A stretch of DNA of 51,366 bases from SAR324 cluster bacterium (GCA_015231825.1 JADGAV010000034.1:1248-52613); one strand, 5' to 3'. Counted from the first letter of the stretch, positions 17,773 to 27,633 are shown. Notes: generated from the sequence alone by a model not told the origin. Made by a program: numbers and translations.

Positions 17773-18219
17773 CTATGCTTCTTTTTCGAGTAGCAGGGTA
17801 AACGGCCCGTCATTGACCAGCTCCACAGCCATCAAGGCTTGAAACTGTCCGGTTTGGACCACTAAGCCGTGCTGGCGCAATTGCTTTACAAAATAAAGAT
17901 AGAGTAGATTTGCTTTTTCTGGATCGGCTGCTTTATCAAAACCCGGGCGCCTCCCTTTTCTGCAATCGCCGTACAAGGTGAATTGAGAAACGACAAGAAT
18001 TTCACCCATCTCATTTTTAACACTGCATTCGTTTTTCTTCCCGTCTGAACCATCAAAAATGCGCAGATTAATGCATTTCTCGGCCAAATACCGGGCTTCT
18101 GCTTCACTGTCGGTGTGGGTGATACCGATAAACAACAAAAGTCCGCGACCAATTTCACCCACCATTTGCTGTTCAACAAGCACACGGGCTTCCCTGACTT
18201 TTTGCACGAGTATTCGCAT
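17773..18219 (-). CDS. dtd: D-aminoacyl-tRNA deacylase
   Basis: A 148-residue cytoplasmic proofreading enzyme that removes D-amino acids from tRNA. The Ser-Gln-Phe-Thr motif lies in VVSQFTLYGDCRKGRRPGF and the Gly-cisPro motif in NDGPFTLLLE. Length is as expected (about 145). It is 11 bases downstream of the unknown gene at 18231 and may share a transcript with the sigma factor operon. Confidence 0.96.
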   Translation of the reverse strand: MRILVQKVREARVLVEQQMVGEIGRGLLLFIGITHTDSEAEARYLAEKCINLRIFDGSDGKKNECSVKNEMGEILVVSQFTLYGDCRKGRRPGFDKAADPEKANLLYLYFVKQLRQHGLVVQTGQFQALMAVELVNDGPFTLLLEKEA

Positions 18220-18230
18220 AGGCTATTTTT

Positions 18231-18707
18231 CTAATCCTGGTGATCTTTGTTTTTCTCTCTGCGGGATTGTTTGTTTTTATGCTTGTGTCCGTGCCGTTGA
18301 CTTTGGCGATGTTCTGCCCAAGTTTGAACCGATTCGCGAATTGCCTCTCCCAACTCCTGCATATCAAATGCCCCTTTCCGCCAAAATTTTCGGAAGACTT
18401 TTGGATCAAATGCAGCATCACATGTCTCCTGCCAATTTGAAGAAGACTCCACTTCATCTTCATAGTAGGCCGCCAGTTGACGACATGCGATTGCGGCAAT
18501 TTTCAAGGAACTTCCTTCAGAGAGAGGAGCAAAAACACTGGCCACTGAAGGGTCGATTTCTTTCATCCGTTCGTAAATCCGATTGTATTGGGCAATACAA
18601 AATTCAGCAGAACTCTCATTGTCCTCTTCCCAGTCAGGCTGCATCGCGACGCGGGCCGTTTGTCTCAATACATTGACCAGTTTTGTCAACTCCTGTTCTT
18701 TTTCCAT
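18231..18707 (-). CDS. Hypothetical protein encoded with an ECF sigma factor
   Basis: A 158-residue protein I do not recognise. It is soluble, mostly helical and acidic in the first two thirds (for example RIYERMKEIDPSVASVFAPLSEG), and ends in a His/Lys/Arg-rich tail (residues about 133-158). It begins five bases after the sigma gene stop and its ribosome site AGGAA lies within the sigma gene's end, so the pair is probably co-translated. Position suggests a regulator or partner of the sigma factor, but no zinc-binding anti-sigma motif or membrane segment is visible. Confidence 0.8.
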   Translation of the reverse strand: MEKEQELTKLVNVLRQTARVAMQPDWEEDNESSAEFCIAQYNRIYERMKEIDPSVASVFAPLSEGSSLKIAAIACRQLAAYYEDEVESSSNWQETCDAAFDPKVFRKFWRKGAFDMQELGEAIRESVQTWAEHRQSQRHGHKHKNKQSRREKNKDHQD

Positions 18708-18712
18708 TTTTA

Positions 18713-19351
18713 TTATTCCTTTCTATAGATTTGATTTCGGAGCAATTGTTTTCCGCGAAAGATTCTCCATTTTACCGTAGAAACCGGAATTTCGAGAAAA
18801 GCCCCAATCCGTTTGAGAGGGACTTCATCAAAAAAACGCATCTTTATGACAAGAGCGTACTCAGAAGGCAGCATTTGCAGCGCTTGTTTCAAATCTTCTT
18901 CCATCTTTTGCACTTCGAGCAGAGGATGATTTAAGGAAACCAAGCGCTCCAGCAAAAGTTCATTGACTACGCTATTGTCGATGCGACGCAAACGCTGTTC
19001 TTTGATGAAACGCAGAGCACGATTCCGGGTAATCGTCATCAACCACGCCGCAAACCGTTCCGGGTTTTCTATTGACGGCAATGCTTGAAATGCCAGCAGT
19101 AAAGCATCTTGCGCAATGTCTTCGGCATCAGCAATTCCGACAATCGATTGGGCAAGACGTACAACCGCGGAACGGTAACGAATAACCAGTTCTTCGAAGG
19201 CGTCCAGATCACCCAGAATTGCCGATACTGCCAGTAATTCGTCAGACCAATTGTTTTCTGAATTTACCTTTTTTCCCGATTGGCTTGGAACCCTTTTCGA
19301 CATTGAAATCCGGTTGATTGGATGATTGAATTCCTCTTTGGAAACATGCAC
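18713..19351 (-). CDS. RNA polymerase sigma factor, ECF family
   Basis: A 212-residue sigma-70 family protein. Region 2 runs over about 45-115 (AFEELVIRYRSAVVRLAQSIVG, DAEDIAQDALLLAFQAL, RFAAWLMTITRNRALRFIKEQ) and region 4 over about 148-205 (LPSEYALVIKMRFFDEVPLKRIGAFLEIPVSTVKWRIFRGKQ). The first 35 residues are polar; an internal ATG at 19303 would remove 16 of them and neither start has a strong ribosome site. The 277-base region upstream is shared with the divergent FG-GAP gene, which makes that gene a candidate target. Confidence 0.92.
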   Translation of the reverse strand: MHVSKEEFNHPINRISMSKRVPSQSGKKVNSENNWSDELLAVSAILGDLDAFEELVIRYRSAVVRLAQSIVGIADAEDIAQDALLLAFQALPSIENPERFAAWLMTITRNRALRFIKEQRLRRIDNSVVNELLLERLVSLNHPLLEVQKMEEDLKQALQMLPSEYALVIKMRFFDEVPLKRIGAFLEIPVSTVKWRIFRGKQLLRNQIYRKE

Positions 19352-19628
19352 AAAATGTCTTTCAGCATGCCTTTATTTATGCCGATTCAAGCGAAGGTCT
19401 TACTGTTAAGAGACATTTCAGACAAAAAAGTTAGTAAAGAGGAGAATTTTTTTCAAAAAGCCTGGATATTTTCTGAAAATACCGATCCTCTTTTTACTGG
19501 TTTAATCTTTGCACATTGTACCCTCAAAAGAGGAGGATTCAGTAATTTTATTCCAAATTTCTGAAAATGTCCGATCCACTCTCCTGTAAGCTATTCAAAT
19601 AATTATAAAAATAAGAATATTAAAGAAT

Positions 19629-22600
19629 ATGAATGTTTTTTCCTGCCATTCGATTTGTACGGAAAAAAGACGGAATTTGCCAATTTCCTGGAATCTCCTG
19701 GAAAAAGTTGCCATTTTCCTCTTTTTTTTGCTGGTTTCCGCGTCGTCGTCAAATGGGCAAATTGCCAATGAAGAACCTCCCAGCGATTCATCAGTCCTCC
19801 TTGAGGACCAAATTCAAATGCCAGACTATGTTTACGAGTGGGAACGGGTATTTTACGGAAATCTCAACAATGAACGCCAGTTGCTCTACACACAGACATT
19901 CGCCAGAAGCCAAATGAGCCTTGCCGATATTGATGGAGACGGCGACGATGACCTGTTTATCGGCAAAGCAGATGGAAAGTTGGCATATTTTGAAAATACA
20001 GGCAGAAACGATGAGGCAAAATTTGAACTGCGCACTGAGGCATTTAATGCCATTCACATGGAAAGCGGAACCGATGGCAGTGTCACGAATGTAGAAAAAG
20101 AAATTGATGTGGGAGAAAATGCTTCACCAACTTTTGTTGATATTGATGCTGATGATGATTTAGATTTGTTTGTCGGATCAAAAGACGGGAACATTTTTTA
20201 TTTTCAAAATGACGGTAATTCGCTCCTGCCTGTTTTTACCTTGAAGGAACAATCATATATGTCGCTCCGTCCAGGGGGGAACAGTGTCCCGAGGTTCCTG
20301 GATATCAATACTGACCGCACTCCAGATCTGTTGGTGGGAACCCACTTGGGAAAAGTCTTTTTGTATAAAAATGCAGGAGTTCCCAGAGAAGCAATGTTTT
20401 GCGGAGATTCTCAAAACTCATTGTCATCATCTCAAGCTCCTTGCCGTTATCCCGCACAGGAGATTGGAGATATTGCGCCAGAAGTGGATGCCTCTCCAGC
20501 CTGGGTGGATTGGAATCATGATGGATTGATGGATATTGCTGTCGGTAAAGCAAGTGGGAGAATCGGATTCTATTACAACAAGGGAGCACCATTTGAACCC
20601 AGGTGGGAGTTGGAGTCGGAACGGTTTTTATTGATAGATGCAGGCGGATACGCATCTCCGCTTTTTTATGATTTGAACAAAGACGGCTTCCCTGAATTGC
20701 TGGTAGGGACTTCGACTTCTAATATTGTCTATTATGATAACCGGGAAGTGCTGCAGACTGGATTGCGCAAAATTCCGGATCTGGATGTGTCGGACGTGGA
20801 ATGGCAGGATGGGCATCTTTCTATTTTACAAAAAATGTGCACGGAAGCAAAACTTGGAGTTGAACCGGCCTGTCTTGCTCCTCTGGCGAGGGCGTTTCTG
20901 ATCCCTGATACCGTTGCTCAGGATCTCAACTCCTATGCTGATTTTATAGTAAAAATGAAAAAAGAAGATCCTGCACCTGCTGCTGATCCCGCGGCTGCTG
21001 CTCCAGCGCCTGCAGCTGGACAAGCACCGGAAGTGGCGGCAGATCAAACTGCGCCTGCTTCGAAAGAAGAAATTGCAGCGGATATCGCGCAGGCAATGGC
21101 GAATCGTAACAATTTGTGGATGGTCAATCGTAATTTTCTGAAATTCGGCCATTTTCTTAATGGAGATCAAAGGGCAGTTGTCACCAGCGGCGATTGGGAT
21201 CAGGATGGAGATCTTGACCTGCTGATCGGCAGTCGTTCCGGAAATTTGTTTGCTTACGAAAATGTCGGCACTGCTCAGTCTCCCAATTGGAGGCAGCTTC
21301 TTCAACCGGTATTCAACGCCAATCAACGAATCAATAGTGCGCCAACTTTGGTTGATATAGACGGAGACGGAGATCTGGATATTCTTGTTGGCAATCAGTT
21401 GGGAAAACTGGAATTAATCACCAACACCGGTACAGCAGTCCGCCCTGAATGGAAAATTGAAAATCTCCTTTTTGCCGATGTGGATGTTGGCAGCGACAGC
21501 ATCCCTGCCCTCATCGATATCAATCAGGATGAAGATTTGGACCTCTTTGTCGGTAATAGCAGAGGGAGGATTATATACTATGAAAACATCGGTTCGAAAA
21601 CTAACCAGCGCTTTGCTCGGAGAAGCACTCGATTTGCAATACTAAGTGAGGAATTAAATGTTGCCCCCGCTTTTTTCGACCGGGAAGAAGACGGCGACCC
21701 TGATCTTGTACTCGGTGGTAAAGATGGCTTGCTCCGGCTTGTTGATTTCAATTATCAGAAGGAATTGCCCGTGACTCAGGGTTGGGAGTTAAAAGAAAAT
21801 AAATGGGCCGAAATTGAAACCGTTGGCAACAGCGTGCCTCATTTCACTGATTGGGATGGGGACCAGAAGATGGATCTAATGCTCGGAGACGGTGACGGGA
21901 ACGTCTTACTCTGGCTTAACCGGGGTTTTAAGAAAGCAGATGAAATCATTGTAGAAAAGCCATTGGAAGTCAGCAATTCCATCGACAACATTTCTGAAGA
22001 GGGCACAGCGCTTGCCGGAGCTGAAGATGGACCGTTGGAACCTCCTATGGAAGAAGAAAAAGCCGTTTTAGCATTTAACCCGGTTTATGTACTGATCGAT
22101 CCGCAGTATCTTCCTAAACCGGAGGGAATTGCATTGAGAACCCCTCTCTCGGTTCCACAATCGACAAGGAAGACTTCCTTAGCCCAGAACTTACCCAAAC
22201 TGATGGATCGAAAAAAAAACGTGATGCATCGACTCGTGCCCGCCTTTTTTGATGAAGATGGAGATGGGGATGAGGATCTGGTCATCGGCACCAGGGAAGG
22301 CTATCTGTTTCATTTTCTGAACGAGGGCAATGCAGGAGAACCCCGCTGGGTTCAGACTGAAGAACGATTTTTAGGATACATGGCAGGACGTAACGCAACT
22401 CCGGTATTTTCGGATATCAATCAAGATGGAAAAGTGGACCTGCTGGTAGGGAACGCGAGGGGTACCATTTCTTACTGGGAAAATCAGGGAACTCTGGATT
22501 TTCCTGAATTTATTCCCAACCCGACTCTCTTTCAGGGGGTGCTGGGCGGGGTGAATACACGACCGGCCCTGCTTGATATTGATAACAACGGCATGGTCGA

Positions 22601-23018
22601 TCTATTGATTGGAAATTTTAGAGGTCAACTGGTTCTTTACGTTCAAAATACCGATCCAAATCAGGGTGTTCAATTTCAATTAATGAATCGAAAATTTTTG
22701 GGCTTGAAACTAGGAATTGGATCGGCCCCGACGGTCGCGGACTTGAACAATGACGGAATTCCGGAATTGATCATTGGATATGATCACGGAGAGATCATTG
22801 CCTATGATTATCAAGACCCTGGCCAGGGAATTCCTGCTGCCGAGTTCAACTGGACTCGCAACAATACATATTTCAATCAAATGGAAGCACCACCGCTTGG
22901 AAGTTTCCCCACATTCACCGATATTGATCATGATGGGGACAACGATTTGTTTGTCGGCGGTGATGATGGCAGTTTCTACTTTTATCGAAACGACGGCAAA
23001 CCCGGCGCTCCACCCTGA
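19629..23018 (+). CDS. Large secreted FG-GAP/VCBS repeat protein
   Basis: A 1129-residue exported protein. A Sec signal peptide with a long n-region covers about 1-45 (EKVAIFLFFLLVSASSSNG). Fifteen copies of a repeat with a calcium-loop motif of the type DxDxDGxxDLxxG are visible, starting near residues 97, 169, 223, 293, 346; 519, 575, 628, 683, 740; and 873, 928, 982, 1037, 1097. Each is followed by a strand such as GKLAYFENTG. The three groups of five are separated by a segment with an Ala/Pro-rich linker (about 450-480) and by a segment without repeats (about 770-865). Such repeats form beta-propellers that bind calcium; the ligand here is unknown. There is no C-terminal membrane or sorting signal. 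It converges on the HtrA gene. Confidence 0.9.
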   Translation: MNVFSCHSICTEKRRNLPISWNLLEKVAIFLFFLLVSASSSNGQIANEEPPSDSSVLLEDQIQMPDYVYEWERVFYGNLNNERQLLYTQTFARSQMSLADIDGDGDDDLFIGKADGKLAYFENTGRNDEAKFELRTEAFNAIHMESGTDGSVTNVEKEIDVGENASPTFVDIDADDDLDLFVGSKDGNIFYFQNDGNSLLPVFTLKEQSYMSLRPGGNSVPRFLDINTDRTPDLLVGTHLGKVFLYKNAGVPREAMFCGDSQNSLSSSQAPCRYPAQEIGDIAPEVDASPAWVDWNHDGLMDIAVGKASGRIGFYYNKGAPFEPRWELESERFLLIDAGGYASPLFYDLNKDGFPELLVGTSTSNIVYYDNREVLQTGLRKIPDLDVSDVEWQDGHLSILQKMCTEAKLGVEPACLAPLARAFLIPDTVAQDLNSYADFIVKMKKEDPAPAADPAAAAPAPAAGQAPEVAADQTAPASKEEIAADIAQAMANRNNLWMVNRNFLKFGHFLNGDQRAVVTSGDWDQDGDLDLLIGSRSGNLFAYENVGTAQSPNWRQLLQPVFNANQRINSAPTLVDIDGDGDLDILVGNQLGKLELITNTGTAVRPEWKIENLLFADVDVGSDSIPALIDINQDEDLDLFVGNSRGRIIYYENIGSKTNQRFARRSTRFAILSEELNVAPAFFDREEDGDPDLVLGGKDGLLRLVDFNYQKELPVTQGWELKENKWAEIETVGNSVPHFTDWDGDQKMDLMLGDGDGNVLLWLNRGFKKADEIIVEKPLEVSNSIDNISEEGTALAGAEDGPLEPPMEEEKAVLAFNPVYVLIDPQYLPKPEGIALRTPLSVPQSTRKTSLAQNLPKLMDRKKNVMHRLVPAFFDEDGDGDEDLVIGTREGYLFHFLNEGNAGEPRWVQTEERFLGYMAGRNATPVFSDINQDGKVDLLVGNARGTISYWENQGTLDFPEFIPNPTLFQGVLGGVNTRPALLDIDNNGMVDLLIGNFRGQLVLYVQNTDPNQGVQFQLMNRKFLGLKLGIGSAPTVADLNNDGIPELIIGYDHGEIIAYDYQDPGQGIPAAEFNWTRNNTYFNQMEAPPLGSFPTFTDIDHDGDNDLFVGGDDGSFYFYRNDGKPGAPP

Positions 23019-23046
23019 TGAGAAAATGAGCGTTTTGCCCGCAAAT

Positions 23047-24129
23047 TTAAGGTTTTGGACGCTCTTCGAGACGGACCAAAACACTTTGTTTTCTGTCGTT
23101 TCGGATGAAATGAATATTCACCCTTTCTCCTGGTTGATAAGACTCAATGATATCAGCCAATTCTTCAAAGTTGTGGACCGGTTTGTCTTCAATAGCCGTA
23201 ATGATATCTCCTCCCCAGGGCACCCGGTAGTTCCCGATTCGCAATTCTTCGGTTGCTCCCCGCAGTCCTGCCTTGGCTGCTGAAGCACCCTTGACCAAAT
23301 TGATTATCAGCATGCCCTCAGGAATACTGAACAGTCTCCGCAATCGGTCTGTAGACACGGCTTCGATTCCCAGCCAGGGGCGCCGAACATAACCGTAGGC
23401 TTTCAAATCAGGAATTATTTTACTGGCCGTGTTGCTCGGCACTGCGAAACCTATGCCTACGCTTCCCGCAGCTCCGATAATTGCCGTGTTGATCCCGATG
23501 ACTTTTCCTTCAGTGTTCAAAAGAGGCCCACCCGAATTTCCCGGATTGATGGCGGCATCAGATTGGATCACACCGTCGATTTTCCTGCCGTTTTTCGCTT
23601 CAATTGTTCTCCCCAGCGCACTGATAATGCCGGTGGTCAGAGTTTGTCTCAGGGCGAATGGATTACCCAGGGCTAGTACTTTTTGTCCAACGACCAGTTT
23701 AGAAGAGTCTTCAAGTTCCAGAACAGTCAAATTTTTTGGAGGATTTTTGATTTTGATCACGGCAAGATCATTGCTGGGGTCGTACCCTTTGACTTCAGCT
23801 TTCCACTGGCTGTTGTCAGAGAGTGTTACCGTCAATTCACGGGCCTGTTCGACGACATGGAAATTAGTCAGAATATGACCTTGCGAATCAATAACGAATC
23901 CAGATCCTGAACCCGATTCCGGAAGGGGACCATAGAAAAAATCATAGTTGACTGTAATGCTGGTAATATTGACAACCCCCGGACCCTCTGATTTGTAAAT
24001 TTTTATATTCTGACGTTCGTCTTCTGTGAATTTGATGGCCCACAATGGTTTTGCAGTTGCAAAAAAGACGATCACAAATAGTAAAAAAAAGAGACGGAAA
24101 AAAAGAGCTGGCTTAAAAGAGGTTTGCAT
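23047..24129 (-). CDS. HtrA/DegP-type serine protease with one PDZ domain
   Basis: A 360-residue periplasmic protease. A signal peptide or N-terminal anchor covers about 1-31. The chymotrypsin-fold triad is His91 (TNFHVV), Asp121 (NDLAVI) and Ser199 (GNSGGP). A single PDZ domain occupies about 255-355. One PDZ domain makes it DegS-like in layout. GGAG precedes the ATG. It may be involved in envelope quality control; the near-by ECF sigma factor and secreted FG-GAP protein would fit an envelope theme, though that link is inference. Confidence 0.95.
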   Translation of the reverse strand: MQTSFKPALFFRLFFLLFVIVFFATAKPLWAIKFTEDERQNIKIYKSEGPGVVNITSITVNYDFFYGPLPESGSGSGFVIDSQGHILTNFHVVEQARELTVTLSDNSQWKAEVKGYDPSNDLAVIKIKNPPKNLTVLELEDSSKLVVGQKVLALGNPFALRQTLTTGIISALGRTIEAKNGRKIDGVIQSDAAINPGNSGGPLLNTEGKVIGINTAIIGAAGSVGIGFAVPSNTASKIIPDLKAYGYVRRPWLGIEAVSTDRLRRLFSIPEGMLIINLVKGASAAKAGLRGATEELRIGNYRVPWGGDIITAIEDKPVHNFEELADIIESYQPGERVNIHFIRNDRKQSVLVRLEERPKP

Positions 24130-24453
24130 ATTGATGCTCCAAAGAAAAAATGGGTTCCTATAAAATGCCGTTTATTCTATTCCAATGCTGGAAATTGATA
24201 AGCATTAAAATAAAAGATTTGTTTTTAGTTGTGGATTATGAGATAAGTATGTTCTCTAAAACCCATGCTAACTTACTGATTAAAATAGATAAAAATGTTT
24301 CTTCCCTCCGGTTTAACGAAAACTTGTCCAAATTTGAGGAGAACTGCAAACAAATGGGATGGCTTTCCGGCAGTTGAATCAGGCCCTAAATTCTAATAAT
24401 TCCAGTCTCAGCAACTTTTAAGAAACAATTAATCACCCCTGAGGGAGAGCAAG
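24130..24453. other. Divergent intergenic region
   Basis: This 324-base AT-rich gap separates the htrA-like gene from the kinase-like gene on the other strand, so promoters for both should lie here. A 75-codon frame is present but lacks protein-like character. No clear hairpin seen. Confidence 0.5.
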
Positions 24454-25458
24454 ATGACGCAGGCCCATCCTCCGTTTTACAAGGCATTAAAAAACAAAGA
24501 TTTATACCCAGAAGCGACACGCCAAATTAAATTTGTTGAGACGCGGACCTCGTACTTTTTTACCACAGGTGCCAGTCGATATAAAATTAAAAAAAGCGAT
24601 CACGATTACTCAAGCCCTGCGGTTACCGAAGCTTTTTTAAATGAAGAGTTGAGACTGGGCAAAATTTATGCGGGTGAAATCTATCAGGAGGTCCTGCCCT
24701 TGTCTGAACAAAATGGTGAATATCATTTTGATGCAGGAGGAAACGTTGTCTCCTATGCCATCAAGCTGGGACACATCAGTGAACGATATTTTTTAGATTC
24801 ATTGCTTGCCCGGAAAAAAGTAACACCCACCATCATCGGGCGCATTGCAAAATACCTGGCACAAATTCACAGCGAAAATCCCGTAGAAGGAAGAGGAGAT
24901 GCCGGACGACCGGAAAATCTTTACAATTTGTGTGAGGACATCCTTTATCAAACACAGAAATACCTCAACACGACGATCACGCAGCCGATGCTGGATATAA
25001 TTCGCAGACCTTTGGAAAAGTTTGTTGAAGAACACCGTAAATTGTTTTCTCGTCGTGTAAAAAAGAAACGAATTATCCAAGGACATGGAGCCCTCCTTCC
25101 CGAGCACATATACATCAAGGGAATGGATGTTTATTTTGTCAGTCCCCAGGAACTTCATCGAAAATTCTGCCTTTTGGATGCTGCTAACGATATCGCCTAT
25201 TTGACAGTAGAATTTGCCAGGGTCAACGAACCAGAATGGATGGACCTGTTTGTGAAGCGTTATATCGCGGCAGCCAGAGATCGTGACTTAACGACCATGC
25301 TGCCGACCTACCAAACCTTTGTTGCTCTCAAACAGGGTGTCGTCCATTCTGAATGGATGACGGAAACGGAAGGGGAGTTTCATGCAGAACAAGCCCAGAT
25401 CGCTTCGGATTATTTCAATTTGGCGGTCAAATTTTCTCGTGATATTCCAAAATTTTAA
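24454..25458 (+). CDS. Degenerate APH-family (COG2187-like) kinase
   Basis: A 334-residue cytoplasmic protein with the layout of the uncharacterised aminoglycoside-phosphotransferase-like family COG2187. The N-terminal TRTSYFFTTGASRYKIKK corresponds to that family's lysine-bearing strand, and LLDAANDIAYLTVEFAR to its late helix. The catalytic-loop position, usually HGD, reads H211-G212-A213 (GHGALLPEHIYI), and the usual metal-binding aspartate motif after it is replaced by YFVSPQE. The catalytic aspartate is therefore missing and it is probably a pseudokinase. The ATG has a good GGGAG site. It has no obvious operon partner, with the TPR gene starting 66 bases later on the same strand. Confidence 0.75.
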   Translation: MTQAHPPFYKALKNKDLYPEATRQIKFVETRTSYFFTTGASRYKIKKSDHDYSSPAVTEAFLNEELRLGKIYAGEIYQEVLPLSEQNGEYHFDAGGNVVSYAIKLGHISERYFLDSLLARKKVTPTIIGRIAKYLAQIHSENPVEGRGDAGRPENLYNLCEDILYQTQKYLNTTITQPMLDIIRRPLEKFVEEHRKLFSRRVKKKRIIQGHGALLPEHIYIKGMDVYFVSPQELHRKFCLLDAANDIAYLTVEFARVNEPEWMDLFVKRYIAAARDRDLTTMLPTYQTFVALKQGVVHSEWMTETEGEFHAEQAQIASDYFNLAVKFSRDIPKF

Positions 25459-25524
25459 AGATTGAAGAAGCGAAAACGGAATTCTTTCCATATTGCTCTC
25501 CTTTGATCAGTTCCTCCCGTCTTT

Positions 25525-27633
25525 ATGCCACTAACGCTGCTTTCCTCAAAGAATATCCTGCCGGGATTATTAATGCTATCTTTGATTGCCTGGGTAATTT
25601 ACTATCCGGCAACTCAGGCAGGAATTCTTTGGGACGACAAGTTGAATTTCATCGAAGACCCTTTGATGAAGGCCGAAGATGGATTGCGGAAGATTTGGTT
25701 GAATCCGAAAGAGAACAATAACGTCTGGCCCTATCTGCCAATCTCTCGAACTTCATTTTGGTTGGAGCATCGCCTCTGGGGCTTCCATTTGGGCCTGTCT
25801 CATCTCACTAATGTAATTTTTCATTTAATGGGAGCCATTGTGTTATGGCTTGTGATGAGGCAACTGCAGGTTCGGGGAGCCTGGTGGATTGGATTATTAT
25901 TTCTTTGCCATCCGATCTATGTCCAGTCCGTTGCCTGGATCACAGAACGTAAAAATGTGCTTGCGGGGGTATTTTATTTGCTCACGATTTGGAGTTATTT
26001 GCAGTTCGATAGAAAAAGGCAGTGGAGTTGGTATTTCCTGACTTTGGGATTGTTTATTTGTGCCTTGTTCAGCAAAGCGTCAACGACAATGCTGCCGGTA
26101 ATATTCATTTTTTGCCGATTGTGGCTTGGTCGCTCCTGGAACCAGTCGCACTACTGGTCCCTCGTCCCATTTTTCATTCTTTCATTGGGAAATGCCTATT
26201 CCAGGATCTGGTTTGAACTCAATTCTTTCGGCGCCAGTGCAGGAGAATTTTCCAGAAGTTTTATTGAGCGTCTGCTAAGCGCTGGAATCATTCCCTTTTT
26301 CTACCTGAAAAAGATAATTATTCCCTATCCTCTCAGCTTTATCTACCCAAAATGGGAGATAGATTCCGGTGATGTTTCACACTATCTTCCGCTTTTGAGT
26401 TTAGTCCTTATCGCGGGGCTTTTGTTATGGAAATACCGAAGTTGGGGATCGCCACTTTTTTGTGGATGGGGCGCCTTTCTAGCCTCCTTGTTTCCTGTCT
26501 TGGGATTTTTTAATAACGCCTGGACACGAAATTCATTTGTAGCGGATCACTGGGTTCATCTTCCCAGCATTTCAATTCTGATATTGTCTGCGCAGGGTAT
26601 ATTCAAAATAATGGATAATTCGAGATTGAAAAGGATGGAAAACACGACCATGCGTGTCGTCTGCCTTGGAGGAATTCCTATGCTGTTAGGGGGCTTGACC
26701 TGGCATCGAACCCAAACGTTTCAAGATTTAGAAACCTTGTTTCAAGACACAGTTCAAAAAAATCCGAAAGCGGCAGCGGCTTATCTGGACCTTGGTGTGA
26801 TTTATGCTGGCCAGGGGAAACATCAACTGGCAAATCGATATTATGATCAAGCCTTGAAACTTACCCCGAACCGCTCCGAAATTTATAACGACAAGAGTCT
26901 CTCTTTTCTCGCCTTGAAACAATATCAGAAGGCCCTTGAATTTTCTGATCAGGCGATTGCCTTGAAGGAGGACAGCGAATATTATTCCAACCGTGGAGGC
27001 ATTTTTCTCTATTTGAAAGAATATGAAAAGGCTTTAGAAAATTTTAATCGAGCGATAGAATTGGATAAAAGCAATCCGAAGCCCTACACCAATCGGTATC
27101 AGCTGTTTCTTGTCCAAAATCAGCACCGTAAAGCGATTTCAGATCTAACTAAATTGATCTCTCTCAAAGTGAATGTGTTGGAATACACTCTGCAGCGAAG
27201 TAAAATTTATGCTGATTCGAAAGACTTTCAGAAAGCAATTGAAGATTTGACCAGCGTCATCGAAAATTTTCCTTCCTTTGAACAACTCTCCTCTTTGTTT
27301 TTTTTTAGAGGTAATTTCCGCATAGAACTTCAGCAATATCATAAAGCGGTAGAAGACTACGATAATGCGGTCAGACTGGGTTTTCAATCAGCAATTCTAT
27401 ACAACAACCGAGGTTTTGCCCATAAGACTCTTCATCAATATCCAAAGGCGCTTGCTGATTTCAGTGAGGCTATTCGGCTCGATCCTCGATTTGCCAGAAG
27501 TTATCAGCACAGAGCTGCGATTTACAGGAAACAGAATCAACGGCTGCTGGCTTGCGGGGATTGGAAAAAAGCATGTGAATTGAAAGCGTGCGAGGATTTC
27601 GATCTGGCACGAATGCAAGGGGAGTGTGAGTAA
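25525..27633 (+). CDS. TMTC-like membrane protein with C-terminal TPR repeats
   Basis: A 702-residue protein. Residues 1-400 hold about ten membrane segments. The luminal-type motif ILWDD, followed by PISRTSFWLEHRLWGF, HLTNVIFHLMGAIVLWL and CHPIYVQSVAWITERKNVL, is characteristic of TMTC/GT-C fold glycosyltransferase-like proteins, where the paired acidic residues (here about D36-D37) are catalytic. From about 415 to 695 there are seven or eight tetratricopeptide repeats (for example AAAYLDLGVIYAGQGKHQLANRYYDQALKL). It may transfer a lipid-linked sugar to proteins, but bacterial members lack assigned substrates. It is eight bases upstream of ribD. The start has no clear ribosome site. Confidence 0.85.
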   Translation: MPLTLLSSKNILPGLLMLSLIAWVIYYPATQAGILWDDKLNFIEDPLMKAEDGLRKIWLNPKENNNVWPYLPISRTSFWLEHRLWGFHLGLSHLTNVIFHLMGAIVLWLVMRQLQVRGAWWIGLLFLCHPIYVQSVAWITERKNVLAGVFYLLTIWSYLQFDRKRQWSWYFLTLGLFICALFSKASTTMLPVIFIFCRLWLGRSWNQSHYWSLVPFFILSLGNAYSRIWFELNSFGASAGEFSRSFIERLLSAGIIPFFYLKKIIIPYPLSFIYPKWEIDSGDVSHYLPLLSLVLIAGLLLWKYRSWGSPLFCGWGAFLASLFPVLGFFNNAWTRNSFVADHWVHLPSISILILSAQGIFKIMDNSRLKRMENTTMRVVCLGGIPMLLGGLTWHRTQTFQDLETLFQDTVQKNPKAAAAYLDLGVIYAGQGKHQLANRYYDQALKLTPNRSEIYNDKSLSFLALKQYQKALEFSDQAIALKEDSEYYSNRGGIFLYLKEYEKALENFNRAIELDKSNPKPYTNRYQLFLVQNQHRKAISDLTKLISLKVNVLEYTLQRSKIYADSKDFQKAIEDLTSVIENFPSFEQLSSLFFFRGNFRIELQQYHKAVEDYDNAVRLGFQSAILYNNRGFAHKTLHQYPKALADFSEAIRLDPRFARSYQHRAAIYRKQNQRLLACGDWKKACELKACEDFDLARMQGECE

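Noticed and set aside
24150..24377. 75-codon frame between the htrA-like and kinase-like genes
   Set aside because: No ribosome site or recognisable protein pattern; it lies in an AT-rich divergent promoter region.
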